Origin: Halobacillus amylolyticus
GTDB lineage: Bacteria; Bacillota; Bacilli; Bacillales; Halobacillaceae
Length of the DNA: 64,000 nucleotides
Direction of reading: 5' to 3'
Assembly (NCBI RefSeq): GCF_022921115.1
Contig: NZ_CP095075.1
Location: 2,334,001 to 2,398,000 of the forward strand
The notes under the pieces are model-generated. The model was not told the origin of the DNA and did not search any database. It saw only the letters and a program-made list of their open reading frames with translations. Below are positions 44,790-53,316 of the stretch, piece after piece; position 1 is the first letter of the stretch, and each line of letters opens with the position of its first letter. Position numbers and translations under genes: made by a program.

Positions 44790-45260
44790 ATGAACCTATA
44801 TTGCCAAGGTGCCTTTCACCAGTTGGAAGTAGTCATCGCATCGCTCTCTGAAATTATTGGACAGTTGAAAGATGAGGACTTATTTTTTCGCCCGACACAA
44901 GAGAAGTTCTCGATTGGAGAAATTCTTACACACTTAGCCATTATCCCAGCAGCAGATGGCAAAGTGCTCGAGGAAGCCACCGAGGAAGACATGATTGCTT
45001 TTTACAGTTCGGTTACGCTAACGACAACTTCAGAAATATCAGAAACCCTATATGAGCATTTCGCTTTATTAAAAACTCAATTTGAAAGTTACACAGAGCA
45101 ACACCTGTTCACACAAACTACCTCGTGGTGGGGAGTGACATACACACGATATGAATGGCTTCTTGAAATTATAGCCCACATGTATCACCACCGCGGTCAG
45201 CTTCATGCGATGCTCGTTCATACCTACAACAAGGACCCCGAGGTACTATTATTCGAATAG
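44790..45260 (+). CDS. DinB/YfiT-like metal-dependent four-helix protein
   Basis: A 156-residue cytoplasmic protein. The three-histidine metal site is visible as ILTHLA (His ~48) and HMYHHRGQLH near the C-terminus (HxxxHxxQ-H pattern). FFRPTQEKFSIGEILTHL is the DinB hallmark. DinB proteins are often thiol transferases using bacillithiol, or DNA-damage-inducible proteins of unknown activity. Monocistronic; no close relative function can be named. Confidence 0.83.
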   Translation: MNLYCQGAFHQLEVVIASLSEIIGQLKDEDLFFRPTQEKFSIGEILTHLAIIPAADGKVLEEATEEDMIAFYSSVTLTTTSEISETLYEHFALLKTQFESYTEQHLFTQTTSWWGVTYTRYEWLLEIIAHMYHHRGQLHAMLVHTYNKDPEVLLFE

Positions 45261-45456
45261 GCCGCTTATCTTAGTAGCATTTTTTAATTGAAAATGAATA
45301 CACTCAATTGATAGTTGAGACTCTTTATATCCATTATAAATATAGAACAAATCACTAAATTGTCTATAAATAGCTTCATAGAGGTTCTAGTCCACATTCG
45401 ACAAATTATTTAATTATATTTATTATAAATAAATATTGATTTTTATGAGATTCATA

Positions 45457-45471
45457 TTATAATGATTATTG
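45457..45471 (+). promoter_or_regulatory. PerR/Fur-type operator upstream of katA
   Basis: TTATAATGATTATTG matches the PerR box TTATAATNATTATAA at 13 of 15 positions and lies 29 bp before the katA ATG, where a repressor would block the promoter. Peroxide-responsive derepression is the expectation from B. subtilis katA. Confidence 0.7.
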
Positions 45472-45499
45472 TAGAATATGTTGAGAGGGGACCGAAATA

Positions 45500-46963
45500 A
45501 TGACAGACCACAACCGTAAACCACATTTAACAAACAGTGCTGGCGCTCCCGTCGGCGACAACCAGAATTCAATCACAGCAGGTTCTAGAGGGCCTACTTT
45601 AATACAAGATGTACATCTATTAGAAAAGTTAGCACACTTTAATCGTGAACGTGTTCCTGAGCGTGTTGTACACGCCAAAGGTGCAGGAGCTCATGGCTAT
45701 TTTGAAGTAACAAATGATGTTACTTCCTACACGAAAGCGAAATTTTTGGACGAAGTCGGTAAACGCACTCCAATGTTCGCCCGTTTTTCGACAGTTGCGG
45801 GTGAAAAAGGCTCCGCTGACTCTGTCCGTGACCCTCGTGGATTTGCGCTGAAGTTCTATACTGAAGATGGAAACTATGATTTGGTGGGGAACAATACTCC
45901 GGTCTTTTTCCTAAGAGATGCTATTAAATTCCCGGACTTTATTCATACGCAAAAGAGAAATCCTGCTACGAATTTGAAGGATCCGAATGCAGTGTGGGAT
46001 TTCTTCTCACTTTCACCTGAGTCGCTGCATCAGGTAACGATCCTTCATTCTGACCGTGGAATTCCTGCTACATTTCGTCATATGGACGGATTCAGCAGTC
46101 ATACTTTTAAATGGACGAATGCAGAAGGTGAATCCGTTTGGGTGAAATATCACTTTAAAACAGAACAAGGGATTAAAAATATAGATGAAGCTACAGGTAC
46201 ACGTTTAGCTGGAGAAAATCCTGATTTTCATACACAGGATCTGTATGCGGCGATCGAAAATGAGGAGTACCCTGCTTGGAAGGTCTATGTGCAAATTATG
46301 CCACTTGAAGATGCGGACACGTACCGCTTTGATCCATTTGATGTGACTAAAGTTTGGTCACATAAGGATTATCCTCTCGTTGAGGTTGGTCGTATGGTAC
46401 TTGATCAAAATCCGAAGAACTTCTTTGCTGAGGTAGAGCAGGCCACGTTCTCCCCAGGTGCACTTGTTCCTGGAGTTGATGTGTCACCTGATAAGATGCT
46501 GCAGGGTCGTTTGTTCGCCTATTCTGATGCGCACCGTTATCGTGTTGGGGCAAATCATGAAGCCCTACCTATCAACCGTCCCCGTGCTCAAGTGAATAAT
46601 TATCAGCGTGATGGCTTTATGCGCTTTGACGACAATGGCGGTGGGCAGCCGAATTATGAGCCGAACAGTCTTGGTGGCCCCGAGGAGCAACCTGACAGTA
46701 AACAAGCAGCTTATGAAGTGTCTGGACTTGCTGATAGTGTTAGCTATGATCATCATGACCACTACACACAAGCTGGTGACCTGTACCGCTTGTTGAGCGA
46801 GGATGAACGCACACGTCTAGTTGAAAATATTGTTGGTTCCATGAAACCCGTGGAAAGAGATGAAGTCAAACTTCGTCAAATCGAACACTTTTATAAAGCA
46901 GACCCAGAATACGGCACACGCGTAGCAGAAGGCCTTGGCCTGCACGTTCCACAAGAAGCTTAA
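45500..46963 (+). CDS. katA: Monofunctional heme catalase (clade 3, KatA-type)
   Basis: A 487-residue catalase, normal length. The catalytic His58 is in [14 protein letters not shown], the Asn region in [26 protein letters not shown] and [20 protein letters not shown] are conserved, and the proximal heme ligand is Tyr341 in [14 protein letters not shown]. It destroys hydrogen peroxide in the cytoplasm. GAGAGGGG ribosome site. A PerR-like box precedes it and a dispersed palindrome follows its stop. Confidence 0.95.
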   Translation: MTDHNRKPHLTNSAGAPVGDNQNSITAGSRGPTLIQDVHLLEKLAHFNRERVPERVVHAKGAGAHGYFEVTNDVTSYTKAKFLDEVGKRTPMFARFSTVAGEKGSADSVRDPRGFALKFYTEDGNYDLVGNNTPVFFLRDAIKFPDFIHTQKRNPATNLKDPNAVWDFFSLSPESLHQVTILHSDRGIPATFRHMDGFSSHTFKWTNAEGESVWVKYHFKTEQGIKNIDEATGTRLAGENPDFHTQDLYAAIENEEYPAWKVYVQIMPLEDADTYRFDPFDVTKVWSHKDYPLVEVGRMVLDQNPKNFFAEVEQATFSPGALVPGVDVSPDKMLQGRLFAYSDAHRYRVGANHEALPINRPRAQVNNYQRDGFMRFDDNGGGQPNYEPNSLGGPEEQPDSKQAAYEVSGLADSVSYDHHDHYTQAGDLYRLLSEDERTRLVENIVGSMKPVERDEVKLRQIEHFYKADPEYGTRVAEGLGLHVPQEA

Positions 46964-46976
46964 AATTGGAATTATA

Positions 46977-47019
46977 CCCCACCTCAGGTCATCCATAATT
47001 TGGATGACCTGAGGTGGGG
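46977..47019. repeat. Dispersed perfect palindrome, copy 3
   Basis: 19-bp arms (CCCCACCTCAGGTCATCCA and its complement) with the five-base loop TAATT. Located between convergent katA and the formate/nitrite-channel gene, 14 bp after the katA stop. Same core as copies 1 and 2. Confidence 0.95.
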
Positions 47020-47042
47020 AAAATATACAAAATTACATAGTT

Positions 47043-47948
47043 TTATTGATTGGCTTTTTTCTTTTTACGTTTACCTTGACCTAGAGAGGTTTGGATATCC
47101 TCTTTGTAGGCATAGGAAAACAGTAAGGATACTAAAATACCTCCACCAATCAAATTACCGATACTTGCCGGTATAAGATTGAGAAAAACATATTCATACC
47201 ACGTGTATTGATCTGAAGCAAGAATCCCCATACTAAAGTAGCCCATGTTTGCTGCACTGTGTTGGAAGTTCCCGGCTACGAATAATACGACAGGCAGTAT
47301 AGTGCCCAGCACCTTCCCGGTAAAATCCCGGGCTGCAGTTGTTAAAAAGGCAGCCATTCCGATCAACCAATTGGCCAATATACCTGACACAAGTACTTGA
47401 AACCAGCCTTTTACACCATGATCCAGAAATTTCATTTTATGATCCAAGTACATAGAAAGCTCCGAGTAGAATTCCGGTGCAAGAGAGCCCGATATTTGTA
47501 TTAAAACAGCAACTAAGAAAGCGCCGATAATATTACCGATATAGGTGGCATACCAAAATCGGTAAATGCTTTTTTTCATCAGGTTCGCTTTATTAAACAA
47601 GTAAGAAGGGAGAAGGACATTAATTTCAGTGAAAAGAACAGCTCCTGAAACAAATACCATCGCATAACCTGCAGCAAAACCTAATCCCGATAGCAGATGG
47701 TAGATCCCTTTTGTCTCAACACCAACGGCTAACAATACAGAAAAGACTGCCCCAAACGTCATGAACGATCCAGCTGTCATGGCTAGTAGAAACTGGCCGC
47801 TGAATGGTTTACTTAGGTGATCTCTCCCTTTTTCCCCAAATTCATCAATAATTTGAGAAGGAATATAGAACTGACGACTTGGACGGTCAACCTTTCCATT
47901 AGATGTAACGTCTTGTTCTTTGGCTTGATTTTTCTCTTCATCAGCCAT
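47043..47948 (-). CDS. Formate/nitrite transporter (FNT) family channel
   Basis: A 301-residue membrane protein with six segments. FNT signatures: MTAGSFMTFGAVFSVLLAVG, LLSGLGFAAGYAMVFVSGA, GNIIGAFLVA and the C-terminal NLIPASIGNLIGGGILVSLL. By family it passes formate, nitrite or hydrosulfide as the acid. N-terminal 45 residues are hydrophilic and charged. The ATG at 47948 (GGAGG eight bases before) is preferred over a TTG at 47963. Confidence 0.87.
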   Translation of the reverse strand: MADEEKNQAKEQDVTSNGKVDRPSRQFYIPSQIIDEFGEKGRDHLSKPFSGQFLLAMTAGSFMTFGAVFSVLLAVGVETKGIYHLLSGLGFAAGYAMVFVSGAVLFTEINVLLPSYLFNKANLMKKSIYRFWYATYIGNIIGAFLVAVLIQISGSLAPEFYSELSMYLDHKMKFLDHGVKGWFQVLVSGILANWLIGMAAFLTTAARDFTGKVLGTILPVVLFVAGNFQHSAANMGYFSMGILASDQYTWYEYVFLNLIPASIGNLIGGGILVSLLFSYAYKEDIQTSLGQGKRKKKKANQ

Positions 47949-48069
47949 GGTATCATCCTCCAATTCTTCTGATATACCCGAATTTATAAAAGGGTAACCT
48001 GACCAGGTATATTTTTAGACCCATCGGTGCACATTACTAAACACAATACCCCTATGAAGGAGGGCTCAC

Positions 48070-48246
48070 ATGCCTAGTAGAGATAAGGTTTGTCTAGCCT
48101 GCGATGGCCGAGGATTGCTTATGGATGATGAAGAATGGCATTATACTTGTAAAATTTGTGACGGGAATGGGTTTATGCCTCAGAGTACGAATGTAGCCAA
48201 CAGACAGCTAGCAGATGTTGATGAAACAAACCGCATTTTAGATTAG
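48070..48246 (+). CDS. Small DnaJ-type zinc-finger protein (58 aa)
   Basis: ATG 48070 behind GAAGGAGGG opens a 58-residue frame ending at TAG 48246. It carries two CxxCxGxG-type knuckles: CLACDGRG and CKICDGNG, 24 residues apart, enough to bind one zinc as in the DnaJ cysteine-rich region. The C-terminus is polar. No J-domain. Similar tiny proteins are common in Bacillaceae with unknown role. Its own terminator follows. Confidence 0.75.
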   Translation: MPSRDKVCLACDGRGLLMDDEEWHYTCKICDGNGFMPQSTNVANRQLADVDETNRILD

Positions 48247-48249
48247 AAA

Positions 48250-48284
48250 AAGAAGGACTGGTCCGATGGCCAGCCCTTCTTTTT
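48250..48284 (+). terminator. Terminator after the zinc-finger gene
   Basis: AAGAAGGACTGG / CCAGCCCTTCTT around a short loop, one mismatch, followed by TTTTTAT; overlaps the stop of the convergent reductase gene. Confidence 0.85.
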
Positions 48285-48873
48285 ATGATTGATTTAATTT
48301 TTGCCTGGGAATCGAAGGCTGTTGTATTTCAATATTTCTCTTATCCAGCTGGCTGGTTAACTGAACAGCAGCACTCCCCAATTGATCCAATCGATTTAGA
48401 ACATCTTGATCTAAAAGCTTACCTTCGTCAAAATGACCGTTATGGACGTACACACCGCCTGGTACGACATGTGCTCGAAAGTAATTAGCGAGGGGGTTCA
48501 ATTGATGGTCAATGACTAAATAATGGTGAAAACTACCTCCAGTTGCAATAAACCCAATTGCCTTTCCCCTTAATGAGTCATTCGGGATAAGATCAAATAC
48601 GTTTTTTAAAGCCCCTGTCAAGGAAGCACGGTAGACGGGTGTCCCGATAATCAGTGCGTCAGCTTCCACAATCAAATCAATCAAGGCTTTTGTGTCGCCT
48701 TCATATAGTGAAGGTTCACGTCCATCACATAACACTGTGTCATATTCCCCAAGATGGACAAGCTCAGTCACCACCTTAGGGTCGGCTGATTTAGCAGCTT
48801 CAACAGCTCGTTTTACGGAGAGCCATGTCTTGGAACTTAACGTCACGCTTCCAGACAGTCCTAATACCTTCAT
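48283..48873 (-). CDS. SsuE-like NADPH:FMN reductase
   Basis: A 196-residue flavodoxin-fold reductase: LGLSGSVTLSSKTWLSV binds FMN phosphate and GTPVYRASLTGALKNVFDLI is the SsuE/MsuE signature, with FIATGGSFHHYLVIDHQLNP following. It should supply FMNH2 to the partner monooxygenase SfnG, encoded directly upstream with a 4-bp overlap. The pair forms the operon behind the second SAM riboswitch. C-terminal ~20 residues are a polar tail. Confidence 0.88.
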   Translation of the reverse strand: MKVLGLSGSVTLSSKTWLSVKRAVEAAKSADPKVVTELVHLGEYDTVLCDGREPSLYEGDTKALIDLIVEADALIIGTPVYRASLTGALKNVFDLIPNDSLRGKAIGFIATGGSFHHYLVIDHQLNPLANYFRAHVVPGGVYVHNGHFDEGKLLDQDVLNRLDQLGSAAVQLTSQLDKRNIEIQQPSIPRQKLNQS

Positions 48874-49958
48874 GCAAAAATTCCCTCAGCTTTAAGTTGC
48901 ACTTCCTTATCTTTCACCAGCGGAATCACTTCTTTTCCGAATCGTTCAAGGTCTTGTTCATAATGGAAATGTGCAGTAAGAATAAGGTCGACACCTATTT
49001 TTTTTAGTTCAATAATACGGTCTGCTACCTGCTCTGCTGTCCCAATCAGCCCCGTTTTAAACCCATCATTATACTGAACGAGATCTTCATAGGATGAATT
49101 AGCCCACATGCCTTGGCTGTCTTGCGTTGATTGACCCGCTTCTTTAACAGATTGTCTAAATCCTTCGACTGCGTCTTCATCTGCGGCATGGACGATATCG
49201 TTTAACTGCTGGTATGCTTCCTCCTCAGAATCCCTCACGATCGCAAACCCATGAGCAGCAAACTTCACTTCCCTTCCTTCCTGTTGAGCCAGCTCACTTA
49301 CCTCGTCTATTTGTTTTTTGAATCCTTCAAGTGTATTGCCATTCATAAAATAATAATCGGACACACGGGCAGCCATTTGCTTAGCTGCTGTCGAGTTTCC
49401 TCCTTGGAAGATCGGCAGCTCGCCACCTTGAACCGGTTTAGGTTTCGATGGTGCCTCATTTATTTTGTAAAAATCGCCACTGAACGATGCCTCCTCCTTT
49501 GTCCAAAACTCGCGGAGTACACGAATAAACTCTTCAGATCGGCGATAGCGCTCATCATGCTCAAGCCATGGTTCTCCAAACCCTGTAAACTCCTGCTTAA
49601 ACCAGCCACTAACAACGTTCACAGCAGCTCTTCCATTACTAATCTGATCTAACGTTGACAGCATTTTGGCATAAACAGCTGGATGCCAAAGCCCCGGGTG
49701 AACAGCAGAGATCAACTTTAAGCGATCCGTCACTGCGGCTAGTGCCGAAGCCAGCGTAATCGCTTCAAGCTGATTCTCAGCCCCATAGCTTGCAAAGAAC
49801 CTCGTCTGGAGCAAAGCTAAATCGTAATTGGATTCTTCAGCAATTTGTGCATACCTCTTATTCGCTTCAAAACTCCAATCCGTTTGCTGTGGAAGCTTCG
49901 AAACAACTAATCCTCCACTGACATTCGGAACCCAATACGCAAATTGTAAATTTCCCAT
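48870..49958 (-). CDS. sfnG: SfnG-like FMNH2-dependent dimethylsulfone monooxygenase
   Basis: A 362-residue luciferase-fold (TIM-barrel) monooxygenase. The opening FAYWVPNVSGGLVVSKLPQQ is the SfnG signature, and NVVSGWFKQEFTGFGEPWLE plus LPIFQGGNSTAAKQMAA are shared with SsuD. SfnG oxidises dimethylsulfone to methanesulfinate for sulfur assimilation; other sulfone or sulfonate substrates cannot be excluded. Overlaps the ssuE-like gene by 4 bp. AAGGAGACGG ribosome site lies right outside the inserted MITE-like element. SAM-regulated through the S-box at 50541. Confidence 0.87.
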   Translation of the reverse strand: MGNLQFAYWVPNVSGGLVVSKLPQQTDWSFEANKRYAQIAEESNYDLALLQTRFFASYGAENQLEAITLASALAAVTDRLKLISAVHPGLWHPAVYAKMLSTLDQISNGRAAVNVVSGWFKQEFTGFGEPWLEHDERYRRSEEFIRVLREFWTKEEASFSGDFYKINEAPSKPKPVQGGELPIFQGGNSTAAKQMAARVSDYYFMNGNTLEGFKKQIDEVSELAQQEGREVKFAAHGFAIVRDSEEEAYQQLNDIVHAADEDAVEGFRQSVKEAGQSTQDSQGMWANSSYEDLVQYNDGFKTGLIGTAEQVADRIIELKKIGVDLILTAHFHYEQDLERFGKEVIPLVKDKEVQLKAEGIFA

Positions 49959-49980
49959 TTTTCAACCGTCTCCTTTTAGT

Positions 49981-50315
49981 GTGTGTTCAAAAAGTTGCCA
50001 AATTAGAAGCAAGAAAGTCGAGGCAGAGTAGTTTTGAGCACCTAGGAAATCTTCCCCGAATTGGCTTCGCACGACAATGAAAAGTGTCCTTCTTTTCCAA
50101 GGAACGGACTTGCACAGGACGTGCACAACGTAGAAGTTCCACTGATGTTTTCTGATACGTGAGTAGCGAGGTAACTTCAGGTTAACTTCTTCTTCGCTAC
50201 CTTGCATCGAGGAATTTCCTTCTAGATAGGCGCGTAGATGCAGGTGCTCACGCTCTTCAAAAACAAGCCAACGAAGAGATTCGCCTCTTATCATTTGGTG
50301 ACTTTTTCAACAACC
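49981..50315. mobile_element. MITE-like element inserted in the sfnG leader
   Basis: 335 bp bounded by 23-bp imperfect inverted repeats: GTGTGTTCAAAAAGTTGCCA at 49981 against GGTTGTTGAAAAAGTCACCA read inward from 50315 (18 of 23 match). The ends resemble IS termini with a GTTCAAAAAGT core. A 110-residue minus-strand frame inside has no recognisable domain. No clear target duplication seen. It separates the S-box terminator from sfnG. Confidence 0.6.
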
Positions 50316-50427
50316 TCTTTTTTAAAAAGTAAAGTAGACGGACACTATACGATCATGGTACATTGAAAATAATGGTCGCTAATGTCCGCATGTACCTAAG
50401 CGCATGTATAGACTAAACGATCAGACA

Positions 50428-50465
50428 AGACAAAGGGTGTGGCCGCACCTTTTGTCTTTTTTTCA
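50428..50465 (+). other. Long zero-loop hairpin with T tract on the plus strand
   Basis: AGACAAAGGGTGTGG is followed directly by CCGCACCTTTTGTCT (13 of 15 pairs) and T7 on the plus strand. No plus-strand gene precedes it. On the minus strand it lies downstream of the S-box terminator, within the sfnG leader, without a T tract, so its role is unclear. Confidence 0.5.
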
Positions 50466-50470
50466 TTCAA

Positions 50471-50510
50471 ATAAAAAACCCTTTCCTGCTGCACGAAGCA
50501 AGAAAGGGCG
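50471..50510 (-). terminator. Expression-platform terminator of the second S-box
   Basis: On the minus strand CCCTTTCTTGCT pairs with AGCAGGAAAGGG around a six-base loop and is followed by T6. Confidence 0.88.
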
Positions 50511-50540
50511 TATAAGACGGAAACAACCGTACTAGAAACG

Positions 50541-50645
50541 TCCTTCTCATCTTCGGATACACACATCCACTGAATTTGGCACCATGCAAATGCTGGTTGC
50601 CGAGACATCGCAGGGTCAGTCCCTCCGCCTCTCTTGATAAGAAGT
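50541..50645 (-). ncRNA. SAM-I (S-box) riboswitch aptamer, second copy
   Basis: Minus strand: CTTCTTATCAAGAGAGGCGG, AGGGACTGACCCTGCGATGT, CTCGGCAACC, GGTGCCAAATTC and a closing GATGAGAAGG that pairs with the P1 5' strand. All SAM-I core elements are present. Controls the sfnG/ssuE-like operon, now about 510 bp away because of the MITE-like insertion. Confidence 0.94.
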
Positions 50646-50675
50646 GTTCGCTATTTAATTGAATGATTAGACCCT

Positions 50676-50704
50676 ATCATAATTCCTAAATGATTTCTTG
50701 TCAA
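50676..50704 (-). promoter_or_regulatory. Sigma-A promoter of the second S-box operon
   Basis: Minus strand TTGACA (50699-50704), 17-bp spacer, TATGAT (50676-50681), about 30 bp before the aptamer. The stretch 50705-50826 holds nothing else recognisable. Confidence 0.78.
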
Positions 50705-50826
50705 TCCATTATCGAAATATTTACATAATTAATAGACCTTCAAGGTTTCCCTTACCTTCTGCACCCTCATCTCTGCTAAAAACTCTCATTCAACCTTCAC
50801 CCAAACCCTCAAATATACATGATACC

Positions 50827-50860
50827 AAAAAAAGCATAAGCAGCTGCTCATGCTTTTTTG
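50827..50860 (-). terminator. Terminator of the ABC exporter operon
   Basis: AAAAAAGCATRAGCAG / CTGCTYATGCTTTTTT, nearly perfect with no spare loop; T tracts on both strands. It lies 10 bp after the DUF4064 stop. Confidence 0.8.
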
Positions 50861-50870
50861 TCGTCCCCCG

Positions 50871-51320
50871 TTACTCACTCGCGAAGGAACTTTCGTCATC
50901 AATCGGATTTTCTGATTTTCTTACTAAGGCAATGATTCCTGCGATTAGAAAGGCAAGTCCGCCAAACAGACCAAAGCCAATGGTACCGATTGTTGTAACG
51001 ATTCCGGTAATAATTAAAATAATCCCAGCAGGCTTCGGCTTCTTATTCCCTTTAAGAAAGACAACTGCCACAATTCCAAGAATGACCGCTACTAGCGCCG
51101 AAATAATAATAATCCATGTCACCGAGGCAACACCTTCCATTATTTGATCAACTGAGATTTGAGCTTGTTCCATGTTTTGATCTTGATTCAGAATACTTTG
51201 CATATCCGCTCTCCACCCTGGATTATCTTGCACATTTAGAAAGACTAAACTTAGCACTGCTGTCAGGCCATAAATAACCAAACCAATAACTGTAAAAACG
51301 ATTTCTACAATTCGCTTCAT
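50871..51320 (-). CDS. DUF4064 membrane protein
   Basis: A 149-residue protein with about four membrane segments: an N-terminal helix, then IIIISALVAVILGIVAVVFL, and two Gly/Ile-rich helices (GIILIITGIVTTIGTIGFGL). The layout and KPKPAGIILIITG fit DUF4064. The ATG at 51320 is preferred over the GTG at 51329, which crowds the AAAGGAG site. Third gene of an operon with an ABC-2 permease and ATPase; function unknown, perhaps an accessory of that exporter. Confidence 0.75.
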   Translation of the reverse strand: MKRIVEIVFTVIGLVIYGLTAVLSLVFLNVQDNPGWRADMQSILNQDQNMEQAQISVDQIMEGVASVTWIIIISALVAVILGIVAVVFLKGNKKPKPAGIILIITGIVTTIGTIGFGLFGGLAFLIAGIIALVRKSENPIDDESSFASE

Positions 51321-51342
51321 TCTACTCACGCTCCTTTAGATA

Positions 51343-52299
51343 TTATGCGTTCGTTATATCCCGCTTAGAAAAGAAAAACCACGACAACCCAAGGAACAGG
51401 ATTAAATAGGCGATCAGAACTGTCACAGAAAAGCCTAGTGTTAAATCAGATATAACTGGAGTACCCGTGAAAAACTGATTCAAATTCGTGTTGGCGAACA
51501 GGATCAACTTCGCCCACTCTTTTCCGCTAAAGAACGCTACAATTGCATTTCCAGACATCATTAGGAAAATCGCCACCCCAATCGCAAGAGAACTATTTCT
51601 GAAAATGGCAGAAACCATAAAGGCAAACGTTGCCATCATCAGCAAATTGACCGAGCTCAATACGTATTGTGATAACGTAAGCTGAAAGATTGGCGACTGT
51701 TGAATCTCCTCACCCTGCCAATACAAAAATGGTTCCGTCAAACTTTCAAACCCAAATAGGACCGAACCTATTAAAAAAGATAGCACATATAAAAATAATA
51801 GCATGGAAACCGCAAAAATAAGTACAGAAACATATTTTGATGCCAAAATCTTTGTCCGTGAAATCGGTCGTATGAGTAACAGCTTAATTGAGCCCCACTT
51901 AAACTCATTCGCAACCGTCCCTGCAGCTACAATGATCGTCAGTAAACTAATGATGGAAATATTCGCACGGTTGTCTTGCACGAAATTCCATACGTCATAG
52001 CCACCAGGCTTAATATCGTTTTCGATCCGATATTCATTCATAGCCATCGTTTGCTCGTTAAAGGGCGACGCAAACTCTTGCTCCTCCATTTGCTTTTGAA
52101 GCTGTTCGTTCTCAGCCTGAAGTTCCTGTTTCCAATCATCTCCTGTCGCTTGATTGTCATCTGTGATGGATTGATCGATCTTCATAAATACACCGAACCC
52201 GATAATAAAGACAGCAAGAACAATGTACATGACCCATGTTGCAACTTGTGAATATGTCTTCATTTGTTCATTTTTAACTAACTGGATAAAATTACTCAA
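51343..52299 (-). CDS. ABC-2-type exporter permease
   Basis: About 318 residues with six membrane segments, a long extracellular loop after the first (the Gln/Glu-rich ELQAENEQLQKQMEEQEF region) and GTVANEFKWGSIKLLLIRPI, a hallmark of BcrB/NatB-like permeases. It pairs with the ATPase just upstream to export peptides, antibiotics or ions. I favour the TTG at 52299 behind GGAGAGGGAG, which overlaps the ATPase stop by 8 bp; the longer reading starts at 52314. Confidence 0.83.
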   Translation of the reverse strand: MSNFIQLVKNEQMKTYSQVATWVMYIVLAVFIIGFGVFMKIDQSITDDNQATGDDWKQELQAENEQLQKQMEEQEFASPFNEQTMAMNEYRIENDIKPGGYDVWNFVQDNRANISIISLLTIIVAAGTVANEFKWGSIKLLLIRPISRTKILASKYVSVLIFAVSMLLFLYVLSFLIGSVLFGFESLTEPFLYWQGEEIQQSPIFQLTLSQYVLSSVNLLMMATFAFMVSAIFRNSSLAIGVAIFLMMSGNAIVAFFSGKEWAKLILFANTNLNQFFTGTPVISDLTLGFSVTVLIAYLILFLGLSWFFFSKRDITNA

Positions 52300-53212
52300 T
52301 GGCTCCCTCTCCAATCAAATCAAGGAATTTATCCTCTAATGTGGAACGATTCACATTCACGCTGAAGACATCAATATTTTGCTCGACAAGCTTGTTAATG
52401 ATCACAGGTACCTCATCTCTCTTTATAGAAAACGTCAACTCATTCTGTTGCTGTTTGACGGAACCACCTACAAACTCTTGCAAAATCTCATAAGCATCGA
52501 TGATTGGTAGAGCCTCAATGGTCACTTCCTTTTGATCGGATTGCTGCAATGCATCATGAACAGACTGGATGGAGACAAGTTCGCCATTTTTTATAATCCC
52601 GATCCGGTCACACATCATTTCCATTTCAGATAGAATGTGACTTGAAACAATGACCGCCACACCCTCTTCTTCAGCAAGTCTTCTTATGTATGAGCGGATT
52701 TCACGAATTCCTGACGGGTCAAGGCCATTCGTCGGTTCATCCAGAATGAGAATGGAAGGATTGTGGAGCAATGCCTGGGCTATACCAAGCCGCTGCCTCA
52801 TTCCCAGCGAGTACTTCGACACTTTGTCCTTAATCCTTTTTTCAAGCCCAACAAGACGGATAACTTCCTGAATCCGCTCCTTGCTGATCCCCGGTACCAT
52901 ACGCGAGTAGTGAATAAGATTCTTCCATCCCGTCATAAATGGATACATCTCTGGATTTTCAACGATGCCGCCAACATAACGAATCGCTTTTTTAAAGTCT
53001 TTCTTTACACTATGTCCTTTTATCACGACATCTCCATCTGTCATGCTCATTAACCCAACCATCATTCGAATGGTTGTCGTCTTTCCTGCTCCATTCGGAC
53101 CTAGAAAACCAAACACTTCTCCACTATAGATTTCAAAATCCAGGCCCTTTATAATTGGTTTATTACGAATTGACTTTGTCAGATTCTTTAACTGCATTAC
53201 GGGTTCTGCCAT
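52292..53212 (-). CDS. BcrA-type ABC exporter ATPase
   Basis: A 306-residue ATPase. Walker A GPNGAGKTTT, Q-loop GIVENPEMYPFMTGWKNLIH, signature YSLGMRQRLG, Walker B ILILDEPTNGLDPSG, and a C-terminal ~90-residue domain typical of antibiotic/lantibiotic-type exporters. First gene of the three-gene operon with the permease and DUF4064 protein. ATG 53212, six bases after GAGGGAGGGGG. The exported substrate is unknown. Confidence 0.88.
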   Translation of the reverse strand: MAEPVMQLKNLTKSIRNKPIIKGLDFEIYSGEVFGFLGPNGAGKTTTIRMMVGLMSMTDGDVVIKGHSVKKDFKKAIRYVGGIVENPEMYPFMTGWKNLIHYSRMVPGISKERIQEVIRLVGLEKRIKDKVSKYSLGMRQRLGIAQALLHNPSILILDEPTNGLDPSGIREIRSYIRRLAEEEGVAVIVSSHILSEMEMMCDRIGIIKNGELVSIQSVHDALQQSDQKEVTIEALPIIDAYEILQEFVGGSVKQQQNELTFSIKRDEVPVIINKLVEQNIDVFSVNVNRSTLEDKFLDLIGEGAIE

Positions 53213-53316
53213 ATCCAACCCCCTCCCTCTCTTAACACGTCCACTTATTCTACGATCATCATTGGAACACGTTTCAAAAAATTACTATTTTTTATGAAAA
53301 GCTGATTGAATCTGTG

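Noticed and set aside
49962..50294. 110-residue minus-strand frame between the S-box and sfnG
   Set aside because: It coincides with the MITE-like element and has no recognisable domain or good ribosome site.
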